Positions 35,699 through 44,628 of a stretch of DNA of 64,000 nt are shown piece by piece (the stretch's first letter is position 1; the number at the start of each line of letters is the position of its first letter). The notes beneath the pieces are model-generated. The model saw only the letters and a program-made list of their open reading frames with translations, was not told where the DNA came from and did no database searches. Where the stretch lies: NCBI GenBank assembly GCA_964540965.1, contig CAZIOT010000003.1:1-64000 (forward strand). The letters run 5' to 3'. The translations under genes and the position numbers were made by a program. The DNA is from JADYZU01 sp964540965. GTDB lineage: Bacteria > Pseudomonadota > Alphaproteobacteria > Rhodobacterales > Rhodobacteraceae.

Positions 35699-36667
35699 AT
35701 GACGGACCTTCTGCGCCGCGGCTTCAAGATCGTGCATCTGCGGCTGTTGGCCGAACTTGAGGCGACCGGCCAGATCGGGCTTGCCGCGCAACGGATGGGC
35801 ATCACCCAGCCCGCCGCCTCGCGCCTTCTGGCCGAGGCCGAGGAGATGGCCGGTGTCGCGCTGCGCCGTCGGCAGGGTCGCGGCATCGCCCTGACGCCCC
35901 AGGGCGCGGCCCTGGCGCGGCGGGCGCGGCGCGTCCTGACCGAGATCGCCGATGCCGGGCGCGAGATCGCCGAGATCGGCTCGGGCGGCAGCGGCCATGT
36001 CCGGCTGGGCTCGGTCACCGGGCCGGCGCTGGATCTCGTTCTGCCCGCCCTGCGCGCGGCGCGGCTGTCGCTGCCCGGCATCACCGTCGAGGTCGAGGTC
36101 GGCACCACCGACATCCTGTCGGGCATGGTGCGCGACGGCCGGCTTGATTTCGCGCTCTGCCGCCTGCCCGAGGATGGCGATCCGGCGGAATTCGACCTTG
36201 AACTGCTGGGGTCCGAGCCGGTCAGCCTTGTCGTGCGCCGCGACCATGCCCTTGCCGGGCAGGCGGAAGTGCCGCCCGAGCAGCTGATGCAATACGACTG
36301 GATCCTGCCCGGCCCCGGCGCCATCCTGCGCCGCACCGTGCTGGACCGGCTGCGCGCCCTGGGCCTGCCCGAACCGCAGGGCCGGCTGTCCACCGCCTCG
36401 TTCCTGCTGACGCTGGCCTGGATCACCCAGTCGAATGCCATCGCCCCGCTGGCGACGGCCGTGGCGCGACAATTCGCCGGCACCGGCGCCTTCGACATCC
36501 TGCCCGACACCCTGGGCATGACCGTCTCTCCGTTCGGCTTTCTCAACCGCCGCGATACGGCGCCGACCCCGGCCGCACGGCGGATTCGCGCCCTGATCGG
36601 CCAGACCGCCGGCGAGCGGCCGCGCATGGAAAACGACAATGTTGCGGGGACGGCGACCAGCGGCTAG
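35699..36667 (+). CDS. LysR family transcriptional regulator
   Basis: A 322-residue LysR regulator. The winged HTH is at residues 9-66 (LRLLAELEATGQIGLAAQRMGITQPAASRLLAEAE), followed by the effector-binding domain starting at GHVRLGSVTGPALDLVLP. The C-terminal tail of about 15 residues is unstructured. It is divergent from the AraD1-dehydratase-galactose dehydrogenase operon across 97 bases, so it is the presumed sugar-acid-responsive regulator of that operon. The gap contains the small palindrome ATCATGAT near 35655. Confidence 0.88.
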   Translation: MTDLLRRGFKIVHLRLLAELEATGQIGLAAQRMGITQPAASRLLAEAEEMAGVALRRRQGRGIALTPQGAALARRARRVLTEIADAGREIAEIGSGGSGHVRLGSVTGPALDLVLPALRAARLSLPGITVEVEVGTTDILSGMVRDGRLDFALCRLPEDGDPAEFDLELLGSEPVSLVVRRDHALAGQAEVPPEQLMQYDWILPGPGAILRRTVLDRLRALGLPEPQGRLSTASFLLTLAWITQSNAIAPLATAVARQFAGTGAFDILPDTLGMTVSPFGFLNRRDTAPTPAARRIRALIGQTAGERPRMENDNVAGTATSG

Positions 36668-36699
36668 CCAAGGGCATTCCTTCAAACCGAGGCTTTCAG

Positions 36700-37167
36700 A
36701 TGAACCGTTCCCTTGCCCTTGCCGCGCTTGCCGTCCTGCTGCCCCTTGCCGCCCATGCCGATGCGATGCTTGACCGCTATATCGCCGCCTCGACCACGCA
36801 GGCCGAGGCGATGCAGTCCTTCCTTGTCTCGCGCGTGCCCGACCTGGCCGATGTCCTGCCGCCGACCGAATGGGGCGACGAGGAAGTCGCGGTCGCGCAA
36901 TGCACGCTTGACGGCATCCGCGATGCCCGTGGCGAGGCCGGGGTTGAGGAATTCGTTGCCGCGACCGAGATGATGGCGGCCACCCCGATCACCTCGTTCG
37001 GCAGCATAGGCGCCGGGGCGCCCGAGATCCTGACCGACGATCTGTCGATGCAGCTGACGCAGGATTGCGGCGGCATGGAACTGGCGATGCGCCAGATGCA
37101 GGAATCCGGCCTGATGGAGAAGTTGCAGGATCCAGCGATCATGCAGGCGCTGATGGCAACCGAGTAA
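36700..37167 (+). CDS. Secreted protein of unknown function
   Basis: A 155-residue protein with signal peptide MNRSLALAALAVLLPLAAHADA. The mature part is acidic and helical, has two cysteines (VAQCTL and TQDCGG) that could form a disulfide, and ends with a Met-rich helix. GAGG precedes the ATG. It follows the LysR gene by 32 bases on the same strand. No family was recognised. Confidence 0.65.
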   Translation: MNRSLALAALAVLLPLAAHADAMLDRYIAASTTQAEAMQSFLVSRVPDLADVLPPTEWGDEEVAVAQCTLDGIRDARGEAGVEEFVAATEMMAATPITSFGSIGAGAPEILTDDLSMQLTQDCGGMELAMRQMQESGLMEKLQDPAIMQALMATE

Positions 37168-37184
37168 GGCCGTCCGGGCGGCGC

Positions 37185-37239
37185 GGTGGGCGGTTGCCCA
37201 CCCTACGGGGCGCCTCTGTAGGGTGGGCAACCGCCCACC
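37185..37239. repeat. Large inverted repeat made of two palindromes (REP/BIME-like)
   Basis: A 22-base arm at 37185-37206 is exactly complementary to 37218-37239 across an 11-base loop. Each arm is itself a palindrome with core GGTGGGC-GGTT-GCCCACC, so the element can fold as one long stem or as two hairpins. It lies between the convergent secreted-protein and dehydrogenase genes. The boundary GTAGGGTGGGCAA is related to the element at 31881. Confidence 0.7.
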
Positions 37240-37250
37240 TCGCCCCCGCC

Positions 37251-39746
37251 CTAACCATCCACCCGGATCGCCGCGTTCGCGGGATCATAGGGGCTGTCCT
37301 CGGTCACCACCGCATCCCACAACTGCCGCAGGATGCGCACCTGCAACCGCGTGCCCGGCACGGCGAGGTCGGGGCGGACATAGCCCATACCGATCTGCTT
37401 GCCGAAATGGACGGAATACCCGCCCGAGGTCAGCCGCCCGACCTTTTCGCCGTTGTGGACCAGCGCCTCTTTCCCCCAGGGGTCGGTATCGGCCGGCCCG
37501 TCGATCAGCACCGTCACGCATTTCGACCGCACGCCGGTGGATTCGACCTTGGCCTTGCCACGGAAGTCCTTGGTCATGTCGACAAAGCGCGGCAGGTCAG
37601 CCTCAAGCGGGGTGGCATCGCGGCCGAGTTCATTGCCGAAGGCGCGATAGCTTTTCTCCTGCCGCAGCCAGTTCTGCGCCCGCGCCCCGACCAGCTTCAG
37701 GCCCAGCGGCTCGCCCGCCTTCAAGAGCAGATCCCACAGGTAATTCTGCATCTCTATCGGGTGGTGCAGTTCCCAGCCAAGCTCGCCCGTATAGGCGACG
37801 CGGATCGCGTTGACCGGGCACATGCCAAGTTCGATCCGCCGGGACGACAGCCAGGGGAACCGCTTGTTCGACAGCGCCGTCTCCGGCGCGGCATCCTTGA
37901 TGACCGCTTTCAGCAGGTCGCGCGACCGGGGGCCGGCCAGCGCAAAGACGCCCCATTGCGTGGTGACGTTCTGCAACTCGATCCGGCCGAATTCGGCTTC
38001 CTTGTCCTCGATCGCCTTTTTCAGGAAATCGGCGTCGTAATCGGTCCAGGCCCCGGCCGAGACGAGGTAATATTCCTCATCCGCCAGCCGGACGATGGTA
38101 TATTCCGACTGCACGGTGCCATGGTCGGTCAGCGCATAGGTCAGGTTGATGCGGCCGGTCTTGGGCAGCTTGTTGCAGGTGAACCAGTCAAGAAACGCGG
38201 TTGCGCCCGGCCCCTTGACGATATGCTTGGTAAAGGCGGTGGCATCGACAAGGCCCACGCCAGTGCGCACCGCCTTCGCCTCGTCCACCGCATATTGCCA
38301 CCAGCCGCCGCGGCGGAAGGACCGCGCGTTGTGGTCGAAATCGGCGGGGGCATCGACCGGGCCATAATAGATCGGCCGTTCCCAGCCGTTCACCTGCCCG
38401 AACTGCGCGCCCAGTCTTTTCTGCCGGTCATAGGCGGGCGAGGTGCGCAGGGGCCGCGCCGCTTCGCGTTCCTCGTCGGGGTGGTGAAGGATGAAGACAT
38501 GCTCATAGCATTCCTCGTTCTTCCTGACCGCGTAATCGGTGGTCATCCACGACCCGTAACGCTTGGGGTCAAGGCTGGCCATGTCGATCTCGGCCTCGCC
38601 TTCGGTCATCAGTTGCGCAAGGTAATGCCCGGTCCCGCCCGCGGCGGTGATGCCAAAGCTGAACCCCTCGGCCAGCCACATGTTGCGCAGGCCGGGCGCC
38701 GGGCCGACCAGCGGGTTGCCGTCGGGGGTATAGCAGATCGGGCCGTTGAAATCGTCCTTGAGACCAACGGTTTCCGAACTGGGCAGGCGGTGGATCATCG
38801 ACATGTATTCGGTTTCGATCCGTTCCAGATCAAGCGGGAACAGGTCGGCGCGAAAGCTGTCGGGCACGCCATAGGCGAACCGCACCGGGGCGTTGCGTTC
38901 ATAGGGGCCAAGGATCCAGCCGCCGCGTTCCTCGCGCACATACCATTTCGCATCGGCATCGCGCAGGACCGGGTGCTGCGGATTGGTCTTGCGCCATTCG
39001 ACCAGCGCCGGGTCGGGTTCTGTCACGATATACTGGTGTTCGACGGAAATCGCCGGAATCCGGATGCCCAGAAGGCGGGCCGTGCGCTGCGCATGGTTGC
39101 CGGTGGCGGTCACCACATGGTCGGCATGGATGGTGAATTTCTCGTCCGAGGGCAGCAGCATCCCGCCCCGCTCTTCCATCCGGGTGCAGGACACGATCCA
39201 TTCGTCGCCGGTCCAGAAATAACCGTCGACCTGCACCCGCCGCTCGATCCGTGCCCCCAGTTGCCGCGCGCCCTTGGCCATGGCCTGGGTCACATCGGCG
39301 GGGTTGATATAGCCGTCCTGCGGATGGAACAGCGCGCCCTTGAGGTCGTCGGTGCGCACCAGCGGCCAGCGGTCGGCGATCTCTTTCGGGGTCAGGAATT
39401 CGTGATAGACGCCGGCGGTCTCGGCCACGCTCGAATAGAGCATGTATTCGTCCATCCGCGCATCGGTCTGCGCCATGCGCAGGTTGCCGACGACATAGAA
39501 CCCGGGGTTGAGGCCGGTTTCCGCCTCGAGCCCCTTGTAGAAGTCCACCGAGTATTTGTGGATATGGGTCGTGGCATAGGACATGTTGAACAGGGGCAGC
39601 AGCCCCGCCGCATGCCAGGTCGACCCCGAGGTCAGCTCGTCACGCTCGATCAGCATCGTGTCCCAGCCGGCCTTGGCCAGATGATAGGCGATCCCGGTGC
39701 CCACCGCCCCGCCGCCGACCACCAAGGCCCGAACATGCAACTTCAT
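37251..39746 (-). CDS. Dimethylglycine/sarcosine dehydrogenase-like FAD protein with GcvT domain
   Basis: An 831-residue two-part enzyme. The N-terminal FAD oxidoreductase has the GGGAVGTG loop at residues 11-18 and GSTWHAAG, whose His45 corresponds to the covalent flavin-binding histidine of mammalian dimethylglycine dehydrogenase. The C-terminal half is a GcvT/folate-binding domain (VAYTGELGWELHHP). Such proteins demethylate dimethylglycine, sarcosine or related methylated amines and can pass the one-carbon unit to tetrahydrofolate. GGGGGAG seven bases upstream supports the start at 39746. No companion betaine genes are adjacent, so the exact substrate is open. Confidence 0.85.
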   Translation of the reverse strand: MKLHVRALVVGGGAVGTGIAYHLAKAGWDTMLIERDELTSGSTWHAAGLLPLFNMSYATTHIHKYSVDFYKGLEAETGLNPGFYVVGNLRMAQTDARMDEYMLYSSVAETAGVYHEFLTPKEIADRWPLVRTDDLKGALFHPQDGYINPADVTQAMAKGARQLGARIERRVQVDGYFWTGDEWIVSCTRMEERGGMLLPSDEKFTIHADHVVTATGNHAQRTARLLGIRIPAISVEHQYIVTEPDPALVEWRKTNPQHPVLRDADAKWYVREERGGWILGPYERNAPVRFAYGVPDSFRADLFPLDLERIETEYMSMIHRLPSSETVGLKDDFNGPICYTPDGNPLVGPAPGLRNMWLAEGFSFGITAAGGTGHYLAQLMTEGEAEIDMASLDPKRYGSWMTTDYAVRKNEECYEHVFILHHPDEEREAARPLRTSPAYDRQKRLGAQFGQVNGWERPIYYGPVDAPADFDHNARSFRRGGWWQYAVDEAKAVRTGVGLVDATAFTKHIVKGPGATAFLDWFTCNKLPKTGRINLTYALTDHGTVQSEYTIVRLADEEYYLVSAGAWTDYDADFLKKAIEDKEAEFGRIELQNVTTQWGVFALAGPRSRDLLKAVIKDAAPETALSNKRFPWLSSRRIELGMCPVNAIRVAYTGELGWELHHPIEMQNYLWDLLLKAGEPLGLKLVGARAQNWLRQEKSYRAFGNELGRDATPLEADLPRFVDMTKDFRGKAKVESTGVRSKCVTVLIDGPADTDPWGKEALVHNGEKVGRLTSGGYSVHFGKQIGMGYVRPDLAVPGTRLQVRILRQLWDAVVTEDSPYDPANAAIRVDG

Positions 39747-39902
39747 CGCGCGACTCCCCCTGCTACGCGGCGCACTCTGGCCCAAAGCCGGGCCTGAGGT
39801 AAGAAGGAGCCGACGCTGGGCCGCGCAAAACCGACACGGGACACCGCCTTGCTTGCGTTCGCTGCACCGCAGGATAGAACTTGGCAGAACGGCGGAGGGC
39901 CC

Positions 39903-40769
39903 ATGCAGATTTGCCGCAGCGTCGATGACATCCGCAGCGCGGTGGCCGGCTTTCGCCGCGCCGGGCACAGTGTCGGTCTGGTGCCGACCATGGGGGCCCT
40001 GCACGCCGGGCACCTGCACCTGGTGTCCGAGGCGCGCGGCATCTGCGACCGCGTGGTGGCGACGATCTTTGTCAACCCGACGCAATTCGGCAATCCGGGC
40101 GACCTTGCCGCCTATCCCCGGACCGAGGCGCAGGACGTGGCCCTGCTGGAACAGGCCGGCGTCGCCGCCGTCTTCATCCCCGATGTGGCGGTGATCTATC
40201 CGCCCGGCGACGAAACCATCGTCGAGACGACGCGCCTTACCAATGTCCTGCACGGCCTTGTCCGCCCCGGCCATTTCCGCGGTGTGGCGACCGTGGTGAC
40301 AAAGCTGTTCAACATCGTTCAGGCCGACGACGCCTTTTTCGGCGAGAAGGATTACCAGCAGCTTGCGGTGATCCGCCGCATGGTGGCCGACCTGTTCATT
40401 CCCGTGCGGGTGCATGGCGTGGCGACCGTGCGCGAGGCTGACGGCCTTGCCATGTCCTCGCGCAATGTGCGGCTGTCGCCCGAGGATCGCGCCACCGCGC
40501 CGATCCTGAACCTGTCGCTGAACATCGCCGAGGAGATGGCGGCCAAGGGTGCAAAGGTCGAGGATATCGCCCTGTCGGTCCGCGCGATGATCGAATCCGA
40601 ATGGCGCGCCCGTTTCCGCGCCTGCGATATCGTCTGGACCGACACGTTCGAACCCGCCAGCGGTCCCTTGACCCGGCCCGCCGGCATCATGATCTCGGCC
40701 GAGTTCGGGCCGCGGGACAACCCGGTTCTCTTGATCGACCAGCGTGAAATCCATCCGAAGAAAGGTTGA
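39903..40769 (+). CDS. panC: Pantothenate synthetase
   Basis: ATP-dependent ligase joining pantoate and beta-alanine, the last step of vitamin B5 synthesis. The 288-residue protein carries LVPTMGALHAGHLHLV (HIGH-like ATP site), FVNPTQFGNPGDLAAYPR, FFGEKDYQQL and MSSRNVRLSPEDR. GGAGGG precedes the ATG at 39903. An upstream in-frame start at 39849 adds unrelated sequence. panB follows after three bases. Confidence 0.97.
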   Translation: MQICRSVDDIRSAVAGFRRAGHSVGLVPTMGALHAGHLHLVSEARGICDRVVATIFVNPTQFGNPGDLAAYPRTEAQDVALLEQAGVAAVFIPDVAVIYPPGDETIVETTRLTNVLHGLVRPGHFRGVATVVTKLFNIVQADDAFFGEKDYQQLAVIRRMVADLFIPVRVHGVATVREADGLAMSSRNVRLSPEDRATAPILNLSLNIAEEMAAKGAKVEDIALSVRAMIESEWRARFRACDIVWTDTFEPASGPLTRPAGIMISAEFGPRDNPVLLIDQREIHPKKG

Positions 40770-40772
40770 AGA

Positions 40773-41585
40773 ATGTCAACCCAGACCGCCCCCATCCGCC
40801 GCACCACCGCCCCGCAGATCGCAAAGATGAAAGGCGGCCGGCCGATCGTCTCGCTCACCTCCTATCACGCGCATACGGCCGCGATCGTCGATGAACATGC
40901 CGATTTCATCCTTGTCGGCGACAGCCTGGGCATGGTCATGCACGGGATGGAATCGACGGTGGGCGTGCCGCTCGACCTCATGCTGATGCACGGGCGCGCG
41001 GTGGTGCGCGGCACGAAAAAGGCGCTGATCGTGGTGGACATGCCCTTTGGCACCTACGAGGAAAGCCCCAACATCGCCTTTCGCAATGCCGCGACGATCA
41101 TGAAGGAAACCGGCTGCGGCGCGGTCAAGCTTGAGGGCGGCAAGCGCATGGGTGACACCATCCGCTTCCTGACCGAACGCGGCATCCCGGTCATGGCCCA
41201 TATCGGCCTCACGCCGCAATCGTGGAACACGCTGGGCGGCTTCAAGACCCAAGGCCGGCAAGAGGATACCTGGCCGCTGCACGAGGAGGACGCCCGTGCG
41301 GTGACCGAGGCCGGGGCCTTTGCCGTGGTGGTCGAGGGCATGGTCGAACCGCTGGCCGCGCGCATCACCGCGCAGATTGCGATCCCGACCATCGGCATCG
41401 GCGCCAGCCCGCAATGCGACGGCCAGATCCTTGTCCTTGAAGACATGCTGGGGCTGAACCCGCGGCCGCCGAAATTCGTCAAGGTCTATGGCAACCTGGG
41501 CGACGGCATTGCCGATGCCGTCCGCCGCTATGCCGAGGACGTGAAATCCCGCAGCTTTCCGACCGAGGATCAGGTCTATCGGTGA
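40773..41585 (+). CDS. panB: 3-methyl-2-oxobutanoate hydroxymethyltransferase
   Basis: Transfers a hydroxymethyl group from methylene-tetrahydrofolate to 2-oxoisovalerate to form ketopantoate. The 270-residue TIM-barrel protein has FILVGDSLGMVMHG, VVDMPFGTYEESP, AVKLEGG and MAHIGLTPQ, with metal and substrate residues intact. It is cotranscribed with panC, and its stop overlaps the start of the next lipoprotein gene (TGATG). Confidence 0.97.
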   Translation: MSTQTAPIRRTTAPQIAKMKGGRPIVSLTSYHAHTAAIVDEHADFILVGDSLGMVMHGMESTVGVPLDLMLMHGRAVVRGTKKALIVVDMPFGTYEESPNIAFRNAATIMKETGCGAVKLEGGKRMGDTIRFLTERGIPVMAHIGLTPQSWNTLGGFKTQGRQEDTWPLHEEDARAVTEAGAFAVVVEGMVEPLAARITAQIAIPTIGIGASPQCDGQILVLEDMLGLNPRPPKFVKVYGNLGDGIADAVRRYAEDVKSRSFPTEDQVYR

Positions 41586-42184
41586 TGGACCGGCGGGCTT
41601 TCCTTTTCGGGCTTTCCATCCTTTCCGCCTGCGGCACCAGGAACGCTTCCGACGCGGATCTGGACTATGCCACCACGATCAGCGGTCCCGTGGATGACCT
41701 GATGATTTCAGGGGTGGAAGTCACACTCGCGCCAGGGATCCGCATCAGGCCGCCTGACAGTGGTCCGGGCATTGCTGAGTTTCTTGGATATGCCGGGCTT
41801 CGAAGTGCCGCTCGGGAAGAATCAGAGTCTTTCGTCGATGAGTTGGACGATATCCTCTTTCAGAACCTTGGCGATGTCTATTCGCCGGATGGTGCCTTGC
41901 TGGAAGTGCAAATCACGCACATGGACATTGTAGTTCCGACGAGCATCGATGACGTCGCCGAGTCTGTTCTGGTCGGGACAATACGTTTGACTGACAAGAT
42001 CGGAGTGCAAAGCGGCTTACTGGTCACGGTAACTTCCGTTCCAAGTCGCACCGCACTCGTTTTGGGCGGGATGCCGGGGGATAGTCTGGCGCGCATCGCC
42101 TATGATCGTCTATTAAACGCTTTCTCCGGTCGGGTCCGACAGCTTCTCCTTGGAACCGAAAACAGGATATATCCAAGTGAATAA
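41585..42184 (+). CDS. Predicted lipoprotein, AT-rich, paralogue of the next gene
   Basis: A 199-residue lipoprotein with signal MDRRAFLFGLSILSAC and probable lipidated Cys16. No known domain was recognised. The middle section aligns with the next lipoprotein: FVDELDDILFQNLGDVYSPDGALLEVQITHMDIVV matches LQADLQAALTEELGDRISPIGLPLTVDVTRLAV in spacing and pattern. Base composition is unlike its surroundings: a sampled stretch (41821-41880) is about 45% G+C against about two thirds elsewhere. This suggests foreign origin or relaxed codon selection. The ATG at 41585 overlaps the panB stop, though a GTG at 41582 is also possible. Confidence 0.65.
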   Translation: MDRRAFLFGLSILSACGTRNASDADLDYATTISGPVDDLMISGVEVTLAPGIRIRPPDSGPGIAEFLGYAGLRSAAREESESFVDELDDILFQNLGDVYSPDGALLEVQITHMDIVVPTSIDDVAESVLVGTIRLTDKIGVQSGLLVTVTSVPSRTALVLGGMPGDSLARIAYDRLLNAFSGRVRQLLLGTENRIYPSE

Positions 42185-42283
42185 CTACATACCATCTGCA
42201 GTCTCTCTGCAACGAAGGCTGGACATCGGCGCCTTCAAACACAAAGTCAAGAAAACGAAACAAGAATATCCTTGAGCAAGCCC

Positions 42284-42856
42284 ATGAACCGCCGTTTCTT
42301 TCTTGCCGCCCTGCCCCTTGCCGCTGCCGGCTGCCAGACCGCTTCGGACCTGGCGCCGGCGCTGACCCAGGCGGCTGTTGCCGGGATCGCCGCCGGACAG
42401 GGGCGGCTGATGTTTTCCACCGTGACCGTGCGCACCACCGGCGCCAGCTTTGACGGGCTGATGGCCGGTGCCTATCGCGCCCGCCTGCAGGCCGATCTTC
42501 AGGCGGCGCTGACCGAGGAGCTGGGCGACCGCATCTCGCCCATCGGCCTGCCGCTGACGGTGGATGTCACCCGGCTCGCCGTCGCCGGCATCGCCACCAC
42601 CGCCTTCGGCGAGGGCGACTCGGCGCTGACCGGCACCGTAACGGTCAAGACCGCCAGCGGCGCCACCCATGCCCAGCACACGATCACCACCGGCGCCGGC
42701 CGGACCGAGGCCCTGGCCACCGCCGTTCTGGCCGGCGGCGGTTCGGCCGAGGCGACCTATCGCCGGCTCCTGTCCGACTTTGCCGAGGACACGCGCGAGG
42801 CGCTGATCGGCCGGCAGGGCATCGGCGCGCAAATCCTTTCGGGCATGGCGGATTGA
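42284..42856 (+). CDS. Predicted lipoprotein, paralogue of the preceding gene
   Basis: A 190-residue lipoprotein with signal MNRRFFLAALPLAAAGC. The Tat-like RR and a lipobox (AAGC) are visible, with lipidation probably at Cys17. The mature part is Ala/Thr-rich with predicted alternating strands. It resembles the preceding protein in length, order and spacing of motifs but has normal high GC. No ribosome-binding site is obvious. The 99-base gap upstream is AT-rich (AAACACAAAGTCAAGAAAACG). A TTG at 42272 is an alternative start. The stop lies three bases before the quinone reductase ATG. Confidence 0.65.
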   Translation: MNRRFFLAALPLAAAGCQTASDLAPALTQAAVAGIAAGQGRLMFSTVTVRTTGASFDGLMAGAYRARLQADLQAALTEELGDRISPIGLPLTVDVTRLAVAGIATTAFGEGDSALTGTVTVKTASGATHAQHTITTGAGRTEALATAVLAGGGSAEATYRRLLSDFAEDTREALIGRQGIGAQILSGMAD

Positions 42857-42858
42857 GC

Positions 42859-43836
42859 ATGGCAAGAACGGTCGTCATCCACGAACAGGGCGGGCCCGGC
42901 GTGCTGCGGATCGAGGATCGCCCGGTGGGCGACCCCGGCCCAGGCGAAATCCGCATCCGCCACCACGCCATCGGCCTGAATTTCATCGACGTCTATCAGC
43001 GTTCGGGCCTTTACAAGATCGCCCTGCCCTCGGGTCTTGGGCAAGAGGCGGCGGGCGTGGTCGAGGCGGTGGGCGAAGGCGTCAGCCACCTGCAGCCCGG
43101 CGACCGCGCCGCCTATGGCGGATCGAACCCGCCCGGCGCCTATGCCGAAGCGCGGGTGATGAAGGCCGCGATGGTGGTGCCGTTGCCCGATGGCATCGCT
43201 TTCGACACCGCCGCGGCGATGATGCTCAAGGGGCTGACCGTCAACTACCTGTTCCGCCGCACCTTTCCGCTGAAGCGCGGCGATACGGTGCTGTTCCATG
43301 CCGCCGCCGGCGGCGTCGGCCTGATCGCCTGCCAATGGGCGCGCGACGACGGCATCCGCCTGATCGCCACCGCCGGATCGGACGAGAAATGCCGGCTGGC
43401 GCTGGAAAACGGCGCCGCCCATGCCATCAACTACCGCAACGGCGACTGGGTGGCGCAGGTGCGCGCGCTGACCGGCGGCCGTGGCGTCGATGCGGTGATG
43501 GATTCGGTCGGCCGCGACACGTTCGAAGGCTCGCTCGATTGCCTGCGGCCCCTGGGGATGATGATGTCCTTCGGTAATGCCTCGGGCCCGGTGCCGCCGG
43601 TGGATCTGCTGCAACTGTCGTCGCGCGGCTCGCTCCAGATCACCCGGCCGACGCTGTTCACCCATATTGCCGATCCGGCGACCCTGCGCGTAATGGCGAC
43701 CGAGTTGTTCGACAAGGTCAAGTCGGGCGCGGTGAAAATCCAGATCGACCAGCGTTTCCCGCTGGACGAGGTCGCAAAAGCGCAAGAGGCGCTCGAGGCG
43801 CGGGCGACCACGGGATCGACAGTTCTGGTGCCCTGA
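42859..43836 (+). CDS. NADPH:quinone oxidoreductase, zinc-free MDR family
   Basis: A 325-residue medium-chain dehydrogenase/reductase of the QorA type. GLNFIDVYQRSGLYKIALPSGLGQEAAG is the quinone reductase signature region, and the NADPH-binding loop reads VLFHAAAGGVGLIACQWA. Zinc ligands are absent, as expected. It starts three bases after the preceding lipoprotein gene. Its 3' end converges on the SDR gene with a small hairpin across both stops. Confidence 0.92.
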   Translation: MARTVVIHEQGGPGVLRIEDRPVGDPGPGEIRIRHHAIGLNFIDVYQRSGLYKIALPSGLGQEAAGVVEAVGEGVSHLQPGDRAAYGGSNPPGAYAEARVMKAAMVVPLPDGIAFDTAAAMMLKGLTVNYLFRRTFPLKRGDTVLFHAAAGGVGLIACQWARDDGIRLIATAGSDEKCRLALENGAAHAINYRNGDWVAQVRALTGGRGVDAVMDSVGRDTFEGSLDCLRPLGMMMSFGNASGPVPPVDLLQLSSRGSLQITRPTLFTHIADPATLRVMATELFDKVKSGAVKIQIDQRFPLDEVAKAQEALEARATTGSTVLVP

Positions 43837-43848
43837 CCCTCAGGTCAG
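43833..43848. terminator. Hairpin spanning convergent stop codons
   Basis: CTGACC (43833-43838) and GGTCAG (43843-43848) pair around CTCA. The left arm contains the TGA of the quinone reductase gene, and the loop contains the complement of the SDR stop (43840-43842). Confidence 0.45.
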
Positions 43849-44616
43849 CTTGCGGTCCAGATGGGTATAGCCGCCATCGGGAAACACCCATTGCCCCGTG
43901 GTATGCCCCGACCGCGGCGACAGCAGGAAGACCACCGCATCGGCCATTTCCCGCGCCGTGGTCATGCGGTGGCCCAGCGGGATTTTCGCGGTGATCCTGG
44001 CCAGTTCCGCCGCGGGATCGTCGAATGTTGCCAACCAGCGTTCGTATAGCGGCGTCATCACCTCGGCCGGGATCACCGCATTGACCCTTACCCCATCGGG
44101 CGCCAGCGCCGCCGCCCATTCCCGCGTCAGGCCCAGTTGCGCCGCCTTGGCCGCGACATAGGCCGAGGTATTGCCCTGCCCGGTCAACGCGGTCTTGGAA
44201 CTGACATTGACCACCGCCCCGCGGCTGGCGCGCAGATCGCCGACCAGCAAATGCACAAGCGTGTAGTAATGCACAAGGTTCTGGTCCAGCGAGGCGCGGA
44301 ACGCCGCCGGCCCCGCGTCAAGGCCGATGGAATCATTGGCGCCGGCATTGTTGACCAACCCGTGGATCACCCCCCAGCGCGCCTGCGCGGCCGCGACCGC
44401 CGCGGCGCAGGCGGCATCGTCCGACAGGTCGACCTGCACGAAACCCGCGCGCGGCGCCATGCCGGTCAGCCGGGCCATGAACCCCGCCTCGGGCGCGCGC
44501 CGGGCAAAGATCACCGGCACCGCGCCTTCCTCGGCCAGAACCTCGCTGACCGCGGCGCCGATGCCGGATCCGCCGCCGGTAACGATCACCACCCGGTCCC
44601 TGAGTTGCAGATCCAC
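43840..44616 (-). CDS. Short-chain dehydrogenase, L-fucose dehydrogenase-like
   Basis: A 258-residue SDR enzyme with the cofactor loop TGGGSGIG (residues 14-21), NNAG in GLVNNAGANDSIGLDAG, and catalytic S/Y/K in VNVSSKTALTGQGNTSAYVAAKAA. The sequence SKTALTGQGNTSAYVAAKAAQL and the ending GHTTGQWVFPDGGYTHLD closely resemble the Burkholderia L-fucose dehydrogenase of the 2-keto-3-deoxy-fuconate pathway. L-Fucose or a related sugar is therefore the best guess. It lies 12 bases downstream of the 2-hydroxyacid dehydrogenase gene on the same strand. Confidence 0.72.
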   Translation of the reverse strand: MDLQLRDRVVIVTGGGSGIGAAVSEVLAEEGAVPVIFARRAPEAGFMARLTGMAPRAGFVQVDLSDDAACAAAVAAAQARWGVIHGLVNNAGANDSIGLDAGPAAFRASLDQNLVHYYTLVHLLVGDLRASRGAVVNVSSKTALTGQGNTSAYVAAKAAQLGLTREWAAALAPDGVRVNAVIPAEVMTPLYERWLATFDDPAAELARITAKIPLGHRMTTAREMADAVVFLLSPRSGHTTGQWVFPDGGYTHLDRKLT

Positions 44617-44628
44617 GCCGCCGCCCTT

